7,834 nt of DNA from an uncultured Clostridia bacterium (GCA_937915515.1 CALGIK010000222.1:1-7834), one strand, 5' to 3'. Counted from the stretch's first letter, positions 1 through 6,712 are shown. The notes: generated by a model not told the origin, from the letters alone. A program made the numbers and translations.

Positions 1-675
1 AGTATCTGTTACTTTGAGATTTTTGTTTTCTTCTAATTTAGCTTCTAAATATTTTATTTCTTCAAGCTGTTTTTCTTTGTCTTTTTTAAAACGCTCTAGT
101 GCAGCTTTGTTTTTTGTCAATTCTTGAATAACACCCGAATATTCATTATCTAAAGCCCCAACATGATAATACAAAGCATCATGCAAATCAGATTTTGAAT
201 ACATTTGCAAGTCTAAGAATATTGAACGGTCATCATCTGTCTTTGTTTGTGACAAAAAATATGGCAAAAGATATAGAGAAGGAACTGCTGTGGAATATGT
301 ATCAGAATCCTTATCTTTAATTTTTATGGTAAGCCCCAAAAGCTCATACAATTTTTCTGAATATCCAGATTTCAATAAAGGATAAAAGAATCGTTCTTTC
401 GCAGTTTCAATGGTGTAAGTATCCCTATATCTAATAATTACGATTTCATTCCCATTTTGAACTATAGTTAGCTTTGTAAATATGTTATCTAAATTCCATT
501 TATCACTAAACTTTACTTTCGCTCCAAAACTATAAAGAAGCATTAAGGATAATGATGTTTTTCCTACACTATTAAGTTTTGAAGTGATAATATTAACGCC
601 ATTTTCGAATTTGATTTTTCTAGCTGTTTTTAAGACTTTATCAAAAATTAATAGTTCTTTATAAAATATGCTCAT
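1..675 (-). CDS. SMC/Rad50-like ATPase, LmuB-like (partial, N-terminal 225 residues)
   Basis: This is the N-terminal half-head of an SMC/Rad50-type ATPase; the gene leaves the window at its 3' end. After the start at 675 there is a short beta-rich region, then GVNIITS leading into a P-loop, NSVGKTS (about residues 35-41). The usual first glycine of the Walker A motif is replaced by lysine. LLYSFGA follows, then a strand-rich segment with KW and IIRYRD. From about residue 180 the sequence turns into charged heptad-like helix (KAALERFKKDKEKQLEEIKYLEAK), the start of a coiled coil. A GVNIITS...GK[ST] head with a following KW is, from my knowledge of the family, typical of the ATPases of Lamassu (LmuB) and ABC-three-component defence systems. 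It starts 10 bases after the stop of a Cap4-type nuclease gene, so the two are almost surely cotranscribed. The second half-head with signature motif and Walker B should lie beyond the left edge. RecN-like or DUF2326-like proteins are the alternatives. Confidence 0.75.
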   Translation of the reverse strand, partial: MSIFYKELLIFDKVLKTARKIKFENGVNIITSKLNSVGKTSLSLMLLYSFGAKVKFSDKWNLDNIFTKLTIVQNGNEIVIIRYRDTYTIETAKERFFYPLLKSGYSEKLYELLGLTIKIKDKDSDTYSTAVPSLYLLPYFLSQTKTDDDRSIFLDLQMYSKSDLHDALYYHVGALDNEYSGVIQELTKNKAALERFKKDKEKQLEEIKYLEAKLEENKNLKVTDT

Positions 676-680
676 ACATT

Positions 681-687
681 TCTCCTT
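681..687 (-). promoter_or_regulatory. Ribosome binding site of the SMC-like gene
   Basis: On the minus strand this reads AAGGAGA, five bases before the ATG at 675. It overlaps the stop codon of the upstream nuclease gene, which fits translational coupling. It fixes the start: another ATG four bases upstream (679) is out of frame with the ATPase. Confidence 0.8.
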
Positions 688-1729
688 AACTATATATAAC
701 AAGAATGGTAAGGATTTGAATAATTGCAATAGTGTAATAAGGTATTTTATCTATACAGTTCAACGCAACATTCCTTGCGACTTCATCCATAGAGCCAAAT
801 TGCAATGTCACTTGTCTATACTCTTCTTCCACAATGTTCTTTGCTTCTAAGAATACTTTATCAGAAAGATTAGCTTTATATGATAAAAATTGTGCATATT
901 CTTCCTTAATACGTGTAAATTCTTTCGGAGAATAAATTATTGAAGCATGATGTAGGATTTCTTTTTTAGACAATGATAATTCTGCAGCATGGTCTATTAT
1001 ACTTTTAACTGTGCTAGTATTTATACCTTTTAACTCAATGGCTTTACCGATATCAATTGTATCAGACGCAAATCTATTTCTTCGCTGTCTATCAATAAGG
1101 AGTTTCAGCGTATTACATATCGCCTGTGGATTTATTGAATGATTTTCGTCATCCAAATAATTTGAAATTGCATTGTTTATTTTTCCCACCAAAGTTTCAC
1201 TATACCTATCTTGGTTTCCTGAAAATGGCAATGCAGATTTTATATATATCAGTTTCCCCAAATATTCTGACATATCCTTTTTTTTAAAATAAGGCTCTTT
1301 TTTTAGATATTCGAGAACATTGTTTTTTAATTTGGTAAGCTCTAATGACGTTAATGTTTTGTCAAAATTAAAACATTCTAAAGATTCTGTAGATGTGCCT
1401 TTTAAGTGAGTATTACAAATAATATTGAGTGTATTAGCTTGTGAGTTGAAATAGAAATCAGTAAGTATTATTTTACCTAACACATTATCTTCACATAGTA
1501 AATTCTTGGTGTATAGTCCAGAATTTTTAGTCTTTACTTGATATATATCGACTTTTTCAAAATCCGTCCCGTAGTTATGAAATACTGCAAAATCTTCTAA
1601 GGTTTCAATTAACACTATTGCATCGTTGTCAATTTCAGTTAATAAATAATCTAATGCTACAGCCATTTGATAATCAAATTTTCTACCATTATCCGTTCCA
1701 GCCTGTTCTCTAATCTTAATATCAGCCAT
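686..1729 (-). CDS. DUF4297/Cap4-type dsDNA nuclease, LmuA-like effector
   Basis: A 347-residue protein whose N-terminal third matches the DUF4297 (Cap4-type dsDNA endonuclease) pattern. GRKFDYQMAVALDYLL (residues 15-30) is the family's opening FDYQ helix. IETLEDF (41-47) and VDIYQVKTK (60-68) give a PD-(D/E)xK-like core with probable catalytic D46, Q64 and K66. The rest (about 200-330) looks helical and I recognise no SAVED or other sensor domain, so CBASS Cap4 itself is unlikely. The last 17-19 residues (YYTIAIIQILTILVIYS) are unusually hydrophobic. The gene is directly followed by an SMC-like ATPase gene, the LmuA-LmuB arrangement of Lamassu systems, where the SMC complex senses aberrant DNA and unleashes the nuclease. 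That role is inferred from the family. The start at 1729 has a modest AAGGG at 1739-1743, nine bases away. No LmuC-like small gene sits between the two; it may be absent or lie beyond the edge. Confidence 0.75.
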   Translation of the reverse strand: MADIKIREQAGTDNGRKFDYQMAVALDYLLTEIDNDAIVLIETLEDFAVFHNYGTDFEKVDIYQVKTKNSGLYTKNLLCEDNVLGKIILTDFYFNSQANTLNIICNTHLKGTSTESLECFNFDKTLTSLELTKLKNNVLEYLKKEPYFKKKDMSEYLGKLIYIKSALPFSGNQDRYSETLVGKINNAISNYLDDENHSINPQAICNTLKLLIDRQRRNRFASDTIDIGKAIELKGINTSTVKSIIDHAAELSLSKKEILHHASIIYSPKEFTRIKEEYAQFLSYKANLSDKVFLEAKNIVEEEYRQVTLQFGSMDEVARNVALNCIDKIPYYTIAIIQILTILVIYS

Positions 1730-1772
1730 TTTACAGTACCCTTATAATTATCATTTAGTGTTTAACTCTTTA

Positions 1773-1789
1773 TATACTTAATAAGTATA
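1773..1789. repeat. Perfect 17-bp palindrome upstream of the defence operon
   Basis: TATACTTA-A-TAAGTATA: two 8-base arms around a single central base, 44 bases upstream of the nuclease start. Spacing and symmetry fit an operator for a dimeric regulator in the operon's promoter region. It is AT-only except for one C/G pair per arm, so chance occurrence is possible. No regulator gene is visible in the window. Confidence 0.4.
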
Positions 1790-1812
1790 AACCAATTAAT
1801 AAATAATGTCTA

Positions 1813-2228
1813 TCAAAATGGTAAATTATCGTCTTCAACTGGTACTAAATGAGCACTTGTCGCAAGTTTAATTTGCAATTTGTCCGTGTGCTTGCTTACG
1901 GAAATGTCCTTTGATTTGTCAAAGTCGTAGACAGTCTTTATACGCCGTAGGAACGCCCGCCAAGTGGACGGGTATTGCGTTTGCACGTTTTTCTATTGTT
2001 CGTGCAAAGCTCAATTTGTTATAATATAAACTTTAGTGTAGCAAGCGACTTTGGTTGTGTAGCGGCTGGGGAGCATAAGCGGATACCTCAAGTATTTGAG
2101 CATATCTTCAATTTTGAATGAGCTTCTAAATTCCTTAAATGCTATCACGTCTTGCCCTTGTAGCTGTCAAAGGCGGTGTGGTCGTAAGTCGTTACTCGGT
2201 AGACATTCGTGTAGCGTATTGAGAGCAT
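1813..2228 (-). pseudogene. Decayed plasmid Rep (bacterial CRESS-type, SF3 helicase and C-terminal part)
   Basis: Translating the minus strand and allowing repairs gives a continuous Rep-like sequence: NVYRVTTYDH, FDSYKG, then DVIAFKEFRSSFKIEDML, KYLRYPLMLPSRY, KVACYTKVYIITN, then TWRAFLRRIKTVYDF, ending in VEDDNLPF. From memory this matches Firmicutes plasmid Reps that join an HUH endonuclease to a superfamily-3 helicase. DVIAFKEF is the Walker B region, VYIITN is motif C with its terminal Asn, and FLRRI follows. Lesions: a one-base deletion near 2152 (ggc-aa-gac, expected KGQDV); a TGA at 2011-2013 directly after ITN; and a TAG at 1993-1995 where a Tyr is expected. The reading frame is otherwise kept on both sides of the two stops. 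The HUH domain and Walker A are missing: nothing upstream of 2228 resembles them. It is not functional. Its codons look less AT-biased than the flanking DNA, which fits acquisition from elsewhere. Confidence 0.85.
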
Positions 2229-2306
2229 TCAAATTATATGACTATTTGAATTGAAGCGTTTACCATCAGCTTTAATAGCTAAAAATTTCCGGTTATTTCT
2301 TATGCG

Positions 2307-2335
2307 ACAGATACATATTTAAAATTACAGATACA
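2307..2335. repeat. Short direct repeat ACAGATACA x2
   Basis: Two exact copies of ACAGATACA begin at 2307 and 2327, 20 bases apart, close to two helical turns. They lie just upstream of the Rep fossil, where iteron-like sites of a plasmid origin could be. Two copies are too few to call iterons, so this is recorded as a weak observation. Confidence 0.3.
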
Positions 2336-2400
2336 ATTTTTTGAGAGTGTTTTTGCTTGTTTTGCAACATAAAAAGGAAATTAAATGGTTGTTTAGGCAC

Positions 2401-2429
2401 TTGCAAAAGACCTCTTCTTGTGTTAAAAT
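2401..2429 (+). promoter_or_regulatory. Sigma-A-type promoter of the lipoprotein gene
   Basis: TTGCAA (2401-2406) and TAAAAT (2424-2429) are separated by exactly 17 bases, a good match to the vegetative consensus TTGACA/TATAAT. Transcription would begin near 2436, giving a leader of about 75 bases before the ATG at 2512. Confidence 0.6.
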
Positions 2430-2434
2430 ATAGT

Positions 2435-2478
2435 ACACTACAAAATCAAAAAGTGGAGTAGAAACGTAGTGTTTTTTT
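2435..2478 (+). other. Inverted repeat plus T-run in the lipoprotein leader
   Basis: ACACTAC (2435-2441) can pair with GTAGTGT (2466-2472), followed by a run of seven T (2472-2478). This would form a 7-bp stem with a 24-base loop, beginning at about the predicted transcript start. It resembles a weak intrinsic terminator or attenuator, or a 5' stabilising hairpin. A shorter alternative pairing (CTAC 2438-2441 with GTAG 2458-2461) uses the same left arm. Confidence 0.3.
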
Positions 2479-2511
2479 ACTAAAGTAAATCTTATAAAAA
2501 GGGGAAAGGGA

Positions 2512-5500
2512 ATGAAAAAATTTTCTAAATTAGCGATTATTCTGCTTATGTTTGCGGTATTGATTTTGTCCGCAACAGCTTGCAGTGCGCCCACTGAAGT
2601 CTTAATAAAAGAGGGCGATATGCCAACCCGCGTGAGCTTTGTCGAAGGTCAGGAGCTTGATTTAACGGGGGGAAAATTGACTGTTGTGTATAAGGGCAAA
2701 ACGGAAACAATTGCTCTAGATTCTTCCGATGTCAAAGTAACGGGCTACGACAAAAACAAGCTTGGAGAACAAGAGCTGACAATAAATTACAAAAACAAGA
2801 CCGCCACTCTTACCATCACCATCGTGCCAAGAGTGTCCGTCGAGAATTTTGAAAAAGGCTATCTCATAGGAGATTCGTTTGACAAAAGCAAAGGTCGTAT
2901 TAAAATTATGTCAGATAGCGGCTCCTTTCAATCAATTTTGCTAAACAACAGTACGGTGACTATAGAGGGCTTTGATTCCTCTGCTGCGGGCACGCTTACT
3001 CTTACCGCGCGTTATCAGAGCTATTCTGCTTCTTTTAATGTTACTGTGTACGAAATTGAAAACGCTACTTTTTCAAAACCCAGCAAAACTAATTACAAAA
3101 GTCACGATCAAGGTATCGACCTAAACGGCAGTCATATAACAATAACAGGCAATGGCGGCAAAATTGAAAGATACATACCTTATACCGCTTTTTTGGTATC
3201 GGGTTTTAAATTGAGCGCCGCCACAATTGATAACATGACTACACCGTTAAGCCAAACTGTTTCTGTCAGCTATTTAAATCAAAATTTTGAATTTACGGTT
3301 AAGATAATCTTCAGCGAAGTTTCTTTAATAAAAAAATTAGCCAACGAAATATCCGCAATCGATTGGACGGGGGACGAAGTACCTACAATAACAGAGGCTG
3401 AAGGCGAAAAAGCGATAGAAGCTGCTCAGTTATATTTTAACTTGTCCGATTATGATAAAGATTTTATTACTGCTGCGGAAAAAGAGCAAGTTATGCGTAC
3501 AGCCGCTGTGTTTGGCTTTGGTTTATGGTTTGAAGAAGCAAATAGCTTTGATCAGACGTTTACTATAAAAACAGTAAACAATATCGCCACTATTTCTTTA
3601 GTGGCAAACAGTTATAACACAACAAAAGATGACTTACTTAACTTAAAAGATTCTTCCGGTGATTTTAATGTTTTAGGTGCACTGTTAATAAATATCTCCG
3701 ACAATTTCTTTGATTTGGTGCTTGCTGGTGAAGACACGATAGGCGTATTTTTATCTTCCGTACCGACGGCTCAGCTTGTAGACGATACCGTTTCAATGCT
3801 CGAATTTATGACTTCGGTCTACGAAAAACTTATGGTATTGCCAGCAGAATGGACTGTTGAAGGTTTGGGAGATTACGGTACGGAGATTGAAGAAGCTAAC
3901 ACTCTTATTACGGATAGTATATTCTTAAATAACAGAGCTGTTTTCGGAACAATCGCATCTTGGCGCAGCGATTTTTTTGATATTATATACTCCTACTATT
4001 ATTACCACAGCGACGACGGCGAAGCTGCAGTCAACGGACTTGCTCTAAAAAATGCATATTTACCCGGACTGTTAGAAAATTTGTATATCAATATTAAAAA
4101 TGCAGTTTATGAAACAGCACGTATGACTCTTAATCAAGAGCCGGATACCACAAGATTTATGTGGCATTACAGAAACGCTCTTAACTTTAGGTATGAAGTT
4201 TTAACCGGCGAAAATGAATTGTATTTAGCGCTTTATGATTGTCTTACTTTTGCCGGTATTTTGGTTATCGACAACAAGCCTGCATCCGTGTCTTACGAAT
4301 ATTTGCTTTCTTATATTAAGACAGCCGAATATGGATATATTCACCATAACGGCAGACTATTGTCAGACCCGATTTATGATAACTTTTGGGAGATGTACCT
4401 AAATGCATTAGATAAACTCTTTGCAGGAGAGGAAGATTACGATCAAGATGTAGCGGAGCTTTTTACTTACTTTGTTGAAATGTCGCCAGCAAAACAGTAT
4501 GGCATTTTGGCATCGTTAAACACTTATTACATAGACTATGGCGTCCCCGAATATTCTTTTGATTTCTCAGAATATTCATATACAGTATTTGTCAGCATTA
4601 CCGCAAATCATTTTGGCGACGCTTTATCACAAAACGCTTTTGAGGTTTATAAAAAGCTGTTATTAGCGCTTGAAAGCTATGCGCAGTATCAAATGGGCGA
4701 CAGAAAAATTCAAGACTTTTTAAGTTTTATGGGCGATGTTACAACTATGTATAACGCACTGAATACTTCGGATAAAGAGAGTTTTGACGGTTGTTTAAGT
4801 TTCTTTTTTGATAAATACGTTGAGATTTCTCAAAGATACGATGACCCCCAAAACCCATACGAGACGAATTTGGGCGAATGGCAAGACGATTTTGATGAAC
4901 TAGCAAATGCTATCAGAAACGTTAACAGAATATATTTATTGGCTTCTGTTGACAATAATGAACGCTTAAAATATAACGGCGCTTTAACCACTTCATACCT
5001 TTATGCCGAAAGATTGGCGCAAAAGATTATTGATACTGCCCCAACTGATATTGTAAAGGCGTATTATTACGAGGCATACCAAATTTTTGACGGCATTTCC
5101 GATATGACGTTTGATTGTGCTTTGTTAATTGTACGCAACTTCTTAAGAGATATGGGATTCAGTCTTGACGGTAGCATTTATATGCTTTGGGAGGTCTTAA
5201 CGCCTGAATTTAAAACTTTTTTAGCGGATGCCTCTTATGTAATTTTAACATATATTGACTTTGATGAAACTAAAACAAACTTTGATGTTGAAAAGGTCAC
5301 CAAAATTATGGCATCTTTCCGTGAGCTTGATAGATTTAGCAGGAGACTGTTTAGGATAATAGATAATACTAACGATAACAGTATGGGATTGTATTATTTA
5401 GGAATACAAGCGTTTTTAGGAGAAAATATAAGCGGAAATGCACTTGCGGCGGCAAATGAGTTAATATCTGTTGAGATTGCTTATACAAAATATCTCATTA

Positions 5501-5667
5501 GCTCCAATGCCGATAATCTAACTGCATTTAAAACTGTTATGGAAAATCTGATAAGCAGCTACGGAGCCTTAAGTGAAGAGGACTTAATCGATTTTAACGA
5601 ATATATGTCAACAATGTACCAATTTTATCTCACAAAGTATGAACAGTTAATTCAACCTATAGACTAA
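2512..5667 (+). CDS. Large surface lipoprotein with three Big_3 Ig-like repeats and a helical C-terminal region
   Basis: A 1051-residue exported lipoprotein. MKKFSKLAIILLMFAVLILSATAC is a type II signal peptide: lysines, a hydrophobic core, then ATA-C with the lipidated Cys at position 24. Three Ig-like repeats of the bacterial Big_3 type follow, at about 28-105, 106-182 and 184-270. The first shows the hallmark order EGQELDLTGGKLTV, VKVTGYD, LGEQELTINYKNKTATLTI. Residues 270-1051 are predicted mostly helical and rich in Tyr, Phe, Asp and Glu; I do not recognise this region. It contains recurring segments of the form (A/N)-L-S-x-x-D-K-x-x-F (308-318, 746-758, 1016-1028), suggesting degenerate helical repeats. 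There is no LPxTG motif or C-terminal membrane segment, so the lipid is the only visible anchor. The start is supported by AAAGGGG seven bases upstream. The gene has its own promoter and terminator. Its function is unknown; binding of a surface polymer or host ligand is only a guess from the Ig-like domains. Confidence 0.85.
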   Translation: MKKFSKLAIILLMFAVLILSATACSAPTEVLIKEGDMPTRVSFVEGQELDLTGGKLTVVYKGKTETIALDSSDVKVTGYDKNKLGEQELTINYKNKTATLTITIVPRVSVENFEKGYLIGDSFDKSKGRIKIMSDSGSFQSILLNNSTVTIEGFDSSAAGTLTLTARYQSYSASFNVTVYEIENATFSKPSKTNYKSHDQGIDLNGSHITITGNGGKIERYIPYTAFLVSGFKLSAATIDNMTTPLSQTVSVSYLNQNFEFTVKIIFSEVSLIKKLANEISAIDWTGDEVPTITEAEGEKAIEAAQLYFNLSDYDKDFITAAEKEQVMRTAAVFGFGLWFEEANSFDQTFTIKTVNNIATISLVANSYNTTKDDLLNLKDSSGDFNVLGALLINISDNFFDLVLAGEDTIGVFLSSVPTAQLVDDTVSMLEFMTSVYEKLMVLPAEWTVEGLGDYGTEIEEANTLITDSIFLNNRAVFGTIASWRSDFFDIIYSYYYYHSDDGEAAVNGLALKNAYLPGLLENLYINIKNAVYETARMTLNQEPDTTRFMWHYRNALNFRYEVLTGENELYLALYDCLTFAGILVIDNKPASVSYEYLLSYIKTAEYGYIHHNGRLLSDPIYDNFWEMYLNALDKLFAGEEDYDQDVAELFTYFVEMSPAKQYGILASLNTYYIDYGVPEYSFDFSEYSYTVFVSITANHFGDALSQNAFEVYKKLLLALESYAQYQMGDRKIQDFLSFMGDVTTMYNALNTSDKESFDGCLSFFFDKYVEISQRYDDPQNPYETNLGEWQDDFDELANAIRNVNRIYLLASVDNNERLKYNGALTTSYLYAERLAQKIIDTAPTDIVKAYYYEAYQIFDGISDMTFDCALLIVRNFLRDMGFSLDGSIYMLWEVLTPEFKTFLADASYVILTYIDFDETKTNFDVEKVTKIMASFRELDRFSRRLFRIIDNTNDNSMGLYYLGIQAFLGENISGNALAAANELISVEIAYTKYLISSNADNLTAFKTVMENLISSYGALSEEDLIDFNEYMSTMYQFYLTKYEQLIQPID

Positions 5668-5687
5668 TTAACATAACAAAAATAAGG

Positions 5688-5718
5688 AAAGTTACGGAGA
5701 TATCCGTAACTTTTTTTT
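5688..5718 (+). terminator. Rho-independent terminator of the lipoprotein gene
   Basis: AAAGTTACGGA (5688-5698), loop GATA, TCCGTAACTTT (5703-5713) form a perfect 11-bp stem, with an eight-T run (5711-5718). It lies 20 bases after the stop codon. It separates the lipoprotein from the ferritin-like gene, so the latter needs its own promoter. Confidence 0.92.
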
Positions 5719-5942
5719 GGTATCAGAATAAGTATAGGCTAAACCTATGGTAAAAAAAGCTTTAACTGTAATGGACAAAAGTAATTATCATTTGGTAAAT
5801 TAAACATATCATCAAATTAAAATAGGGTTAATTAGGTCAAAAGATTTATAAATAAATTTATTATACAGCAGATATTATGCACCAAAAGACAATCAATGAC
5901 ATATATATCTACTAGTACTCTCGACGAGGAGGATAATAAGTA

Positions 5943-6509
5943 ATGTACAGTTTCCGTAACTCAGTTGATAACCTTGCAGATGATTTTATCAAAAGCCTTC
6001 CATGCCATATTCAGAAGCCGTATCCTTCAGCGAAAATGACCTTTCAGAATAAACAGGTTGCTGAAATGTTGCTTTCTGCTTACGCCAACGGAGGCAATTC
6101 AGAAATGTCTGCTATTGCACAATATATCAGCCATCACGAAACCATAGAAGATGAAAATGTTTCCGATTCGATATTTTGTATAGCTTTGGTCGAGATGCTT
6201 CATCTTGATATGATAGGTACATTGATACAATCATTAGGAGGAGATTTGCGCTTTTGGCAGCCTAACCATTTTTATTGGAGCGGTGGTTATGTTAATTATG
6301 GCAATTCACTCTGCGAAAAGTTATCGTTAGATATTGTAGCGGAGCAAGAAGCTATAAGCGGATATTCTCATTTGTTAAGAGAGGTTAATCCTCAAAACAT
6401 TCCTTCACTAAGACAAGTTGAGGCCGTGCTTCAAAGGATTAAGGAAGATGAAGAGATGCATTTAAATCTCTTTATAGAAATGTATTCAAAGTATTGCGGC
6501 AATAAATAG
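5943..6509 (+). CDS. Ferritin-like di-metal protein, Mn-catalase/CotJC-like
   Basis: A 188-residue, apparently cytoplasmic four-helix-bundle protein. The metal-binding pattern of the ferritin-like superfamily is visible twice over: E54 in EMSAIAQY with E84-M-L-H87, and E134 in EQEAISGY with E170-E-M-H173. In both first-of-pair helices a Tyr sits seven residues after the Glu (Y61, Y141), as expected from the internal duplication of this fold. ALVEMLHLDMIGTLIQSLGG (81-100) closely resembles the second helix of manganese catalases and the spore coat protein CotJC, where E-x-x-H-x-x-M/V precedes LGG. The protein lacks rubredoxin cysteines, so it is not a rubrerythrin, and it is close to CotJC in length. 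A peroxide-detoxifying or metal-storage role is inferred from the family. GAGGAGG at 5926-5932 lies ten bases before the ATG, a slightly long spacing. No CotJA/CotJB neighbours are present. Upstream DNA (5719-5942) is very AT-rich, with possible -10 hexamers near 5862 and 5873 but no convincing -35. Confidence 0.75.
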   Translation: MYSFRNSVDNLADDFIKSLPCHIQKPYPSAKMTFQNKQVAEMLLSAYANGGNSEMSAIAQYISHHETIEDENVSDSIFCIALVEMLHLDMIGTLIQSLGGDLRFWQPNHFYWSGGYVNYGNSLCEKLSLDIVAEQEAISGYSHLLREVNPQNIPSLRQVEAVLQRIKEDEEMHLNLFIEMYSKYCGNK

Positions 6510-6513
6510 CTGT

Positions 6514-6599
6514 TTTAAGCTTTATACTTATTCGATTTGTAAATTAGAGAAAGCTTAAACAAAATGGCTGTTTAAAAGAATATAAAATTTTTTTAAACA
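6514..6599 (+). repeat. Overlapping AT-rich inverted repeats after the ferritin-like gene
   Basis: TTTAAGCTTT (6514-6523) is complementary to AAAGCTTAAA (6550-6559) with a 26-base loop. TTAAAC (6555-6560) can instead pair with GTTTAA (6570-6575), and TGTTTAAAA (6569-6577) with TTTTAAACA (6591-6599). Several share bases and so exclude one another. None is followed by a T-run after its right arm, so they are not clear terminators. Confidence 0.3.
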
Positions 6600-6639
6600 C
6601 ACTTAAATTGATACAAATTTTTTGTTGAGGTGATAAAAA

Positions 6640-6674
6640 ATGTATGAATATCTATGAGTTCATACATTCTTTTT
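6640..6674 (+). terminator. AT-rich terminator-like hairpin, overlapping a five-codon mini-ORF
   Basis: ATGTATGAA (6640-6648) pairs perfectly with TTCATACAT (6659-6667) across a 10-base loop, followed by TCTTTTT. The stem has only two G-C pairs and would be weak as a terminator. The left arm is also the start of a mini-ORF reading MYEYL then stop (6640-6657), preceded by GAGGTGAT (6627-6634), an eight-base match to the anti-Shine-Dalgarno partner, five bases from the ATG. It may simply end the ferritin-like transcript. Confidence 0.4.
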
Positions 6675-6677
6675 GTT

Positions 6678-6712
6678 AAAAAAAACCCACCGACTTTTGT
6701 CGATGGGTTTTT
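6678..6712 (-). terminator. Rho-independent terminator of the LRR gene
   Basis: On the minus strand CCCATCGAC, loop AAAA, GTCGGTGGG forms a 9-bp stem with one G-U wobble, flanked by A/T pairs and followed by eight T. On the plus strand the same position is a C-A mismatch and the T-run is only five, so the hairpin is better suited to leftward transcription from the LRR gene, whose stop lies 73 bases away. It may also act weakly on rightward transcripts. Confidence 0.8.

Noticed and set aside
668..850. 60-codon open frame on the plus strand
   Set aside because: It lies antisense to the end of the nuclease gene and has no ribosome binding site or protein-like composition.
1781..1789. Nine-base ATAAGTATA recurring near 5728 and inverted near 6521
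   Set aside because: In DNA this AT-rich a few copies of a 9-mer made almost wholly of A and T are expected by chance; only the palindromic copy was kept.
1813..1830. DDNLPF ending read as the acidic tail of a single-strand DNA-binding protein
   Set aside because: The preceding residues (TWRAFLRRIKTVYDF and, past the stops, KVYIITN) fit a Rep helicase C-terminus and not an OB-fold SSB; an acidic LPF ending also occurs in such Reps.
2325..2594. 89-codon open frame on the minus strand
   Set aside because: It overlaps the lipoprotein start, its promoter and its signal peptide codons on the opposite strand, and its product has no recognisable features.
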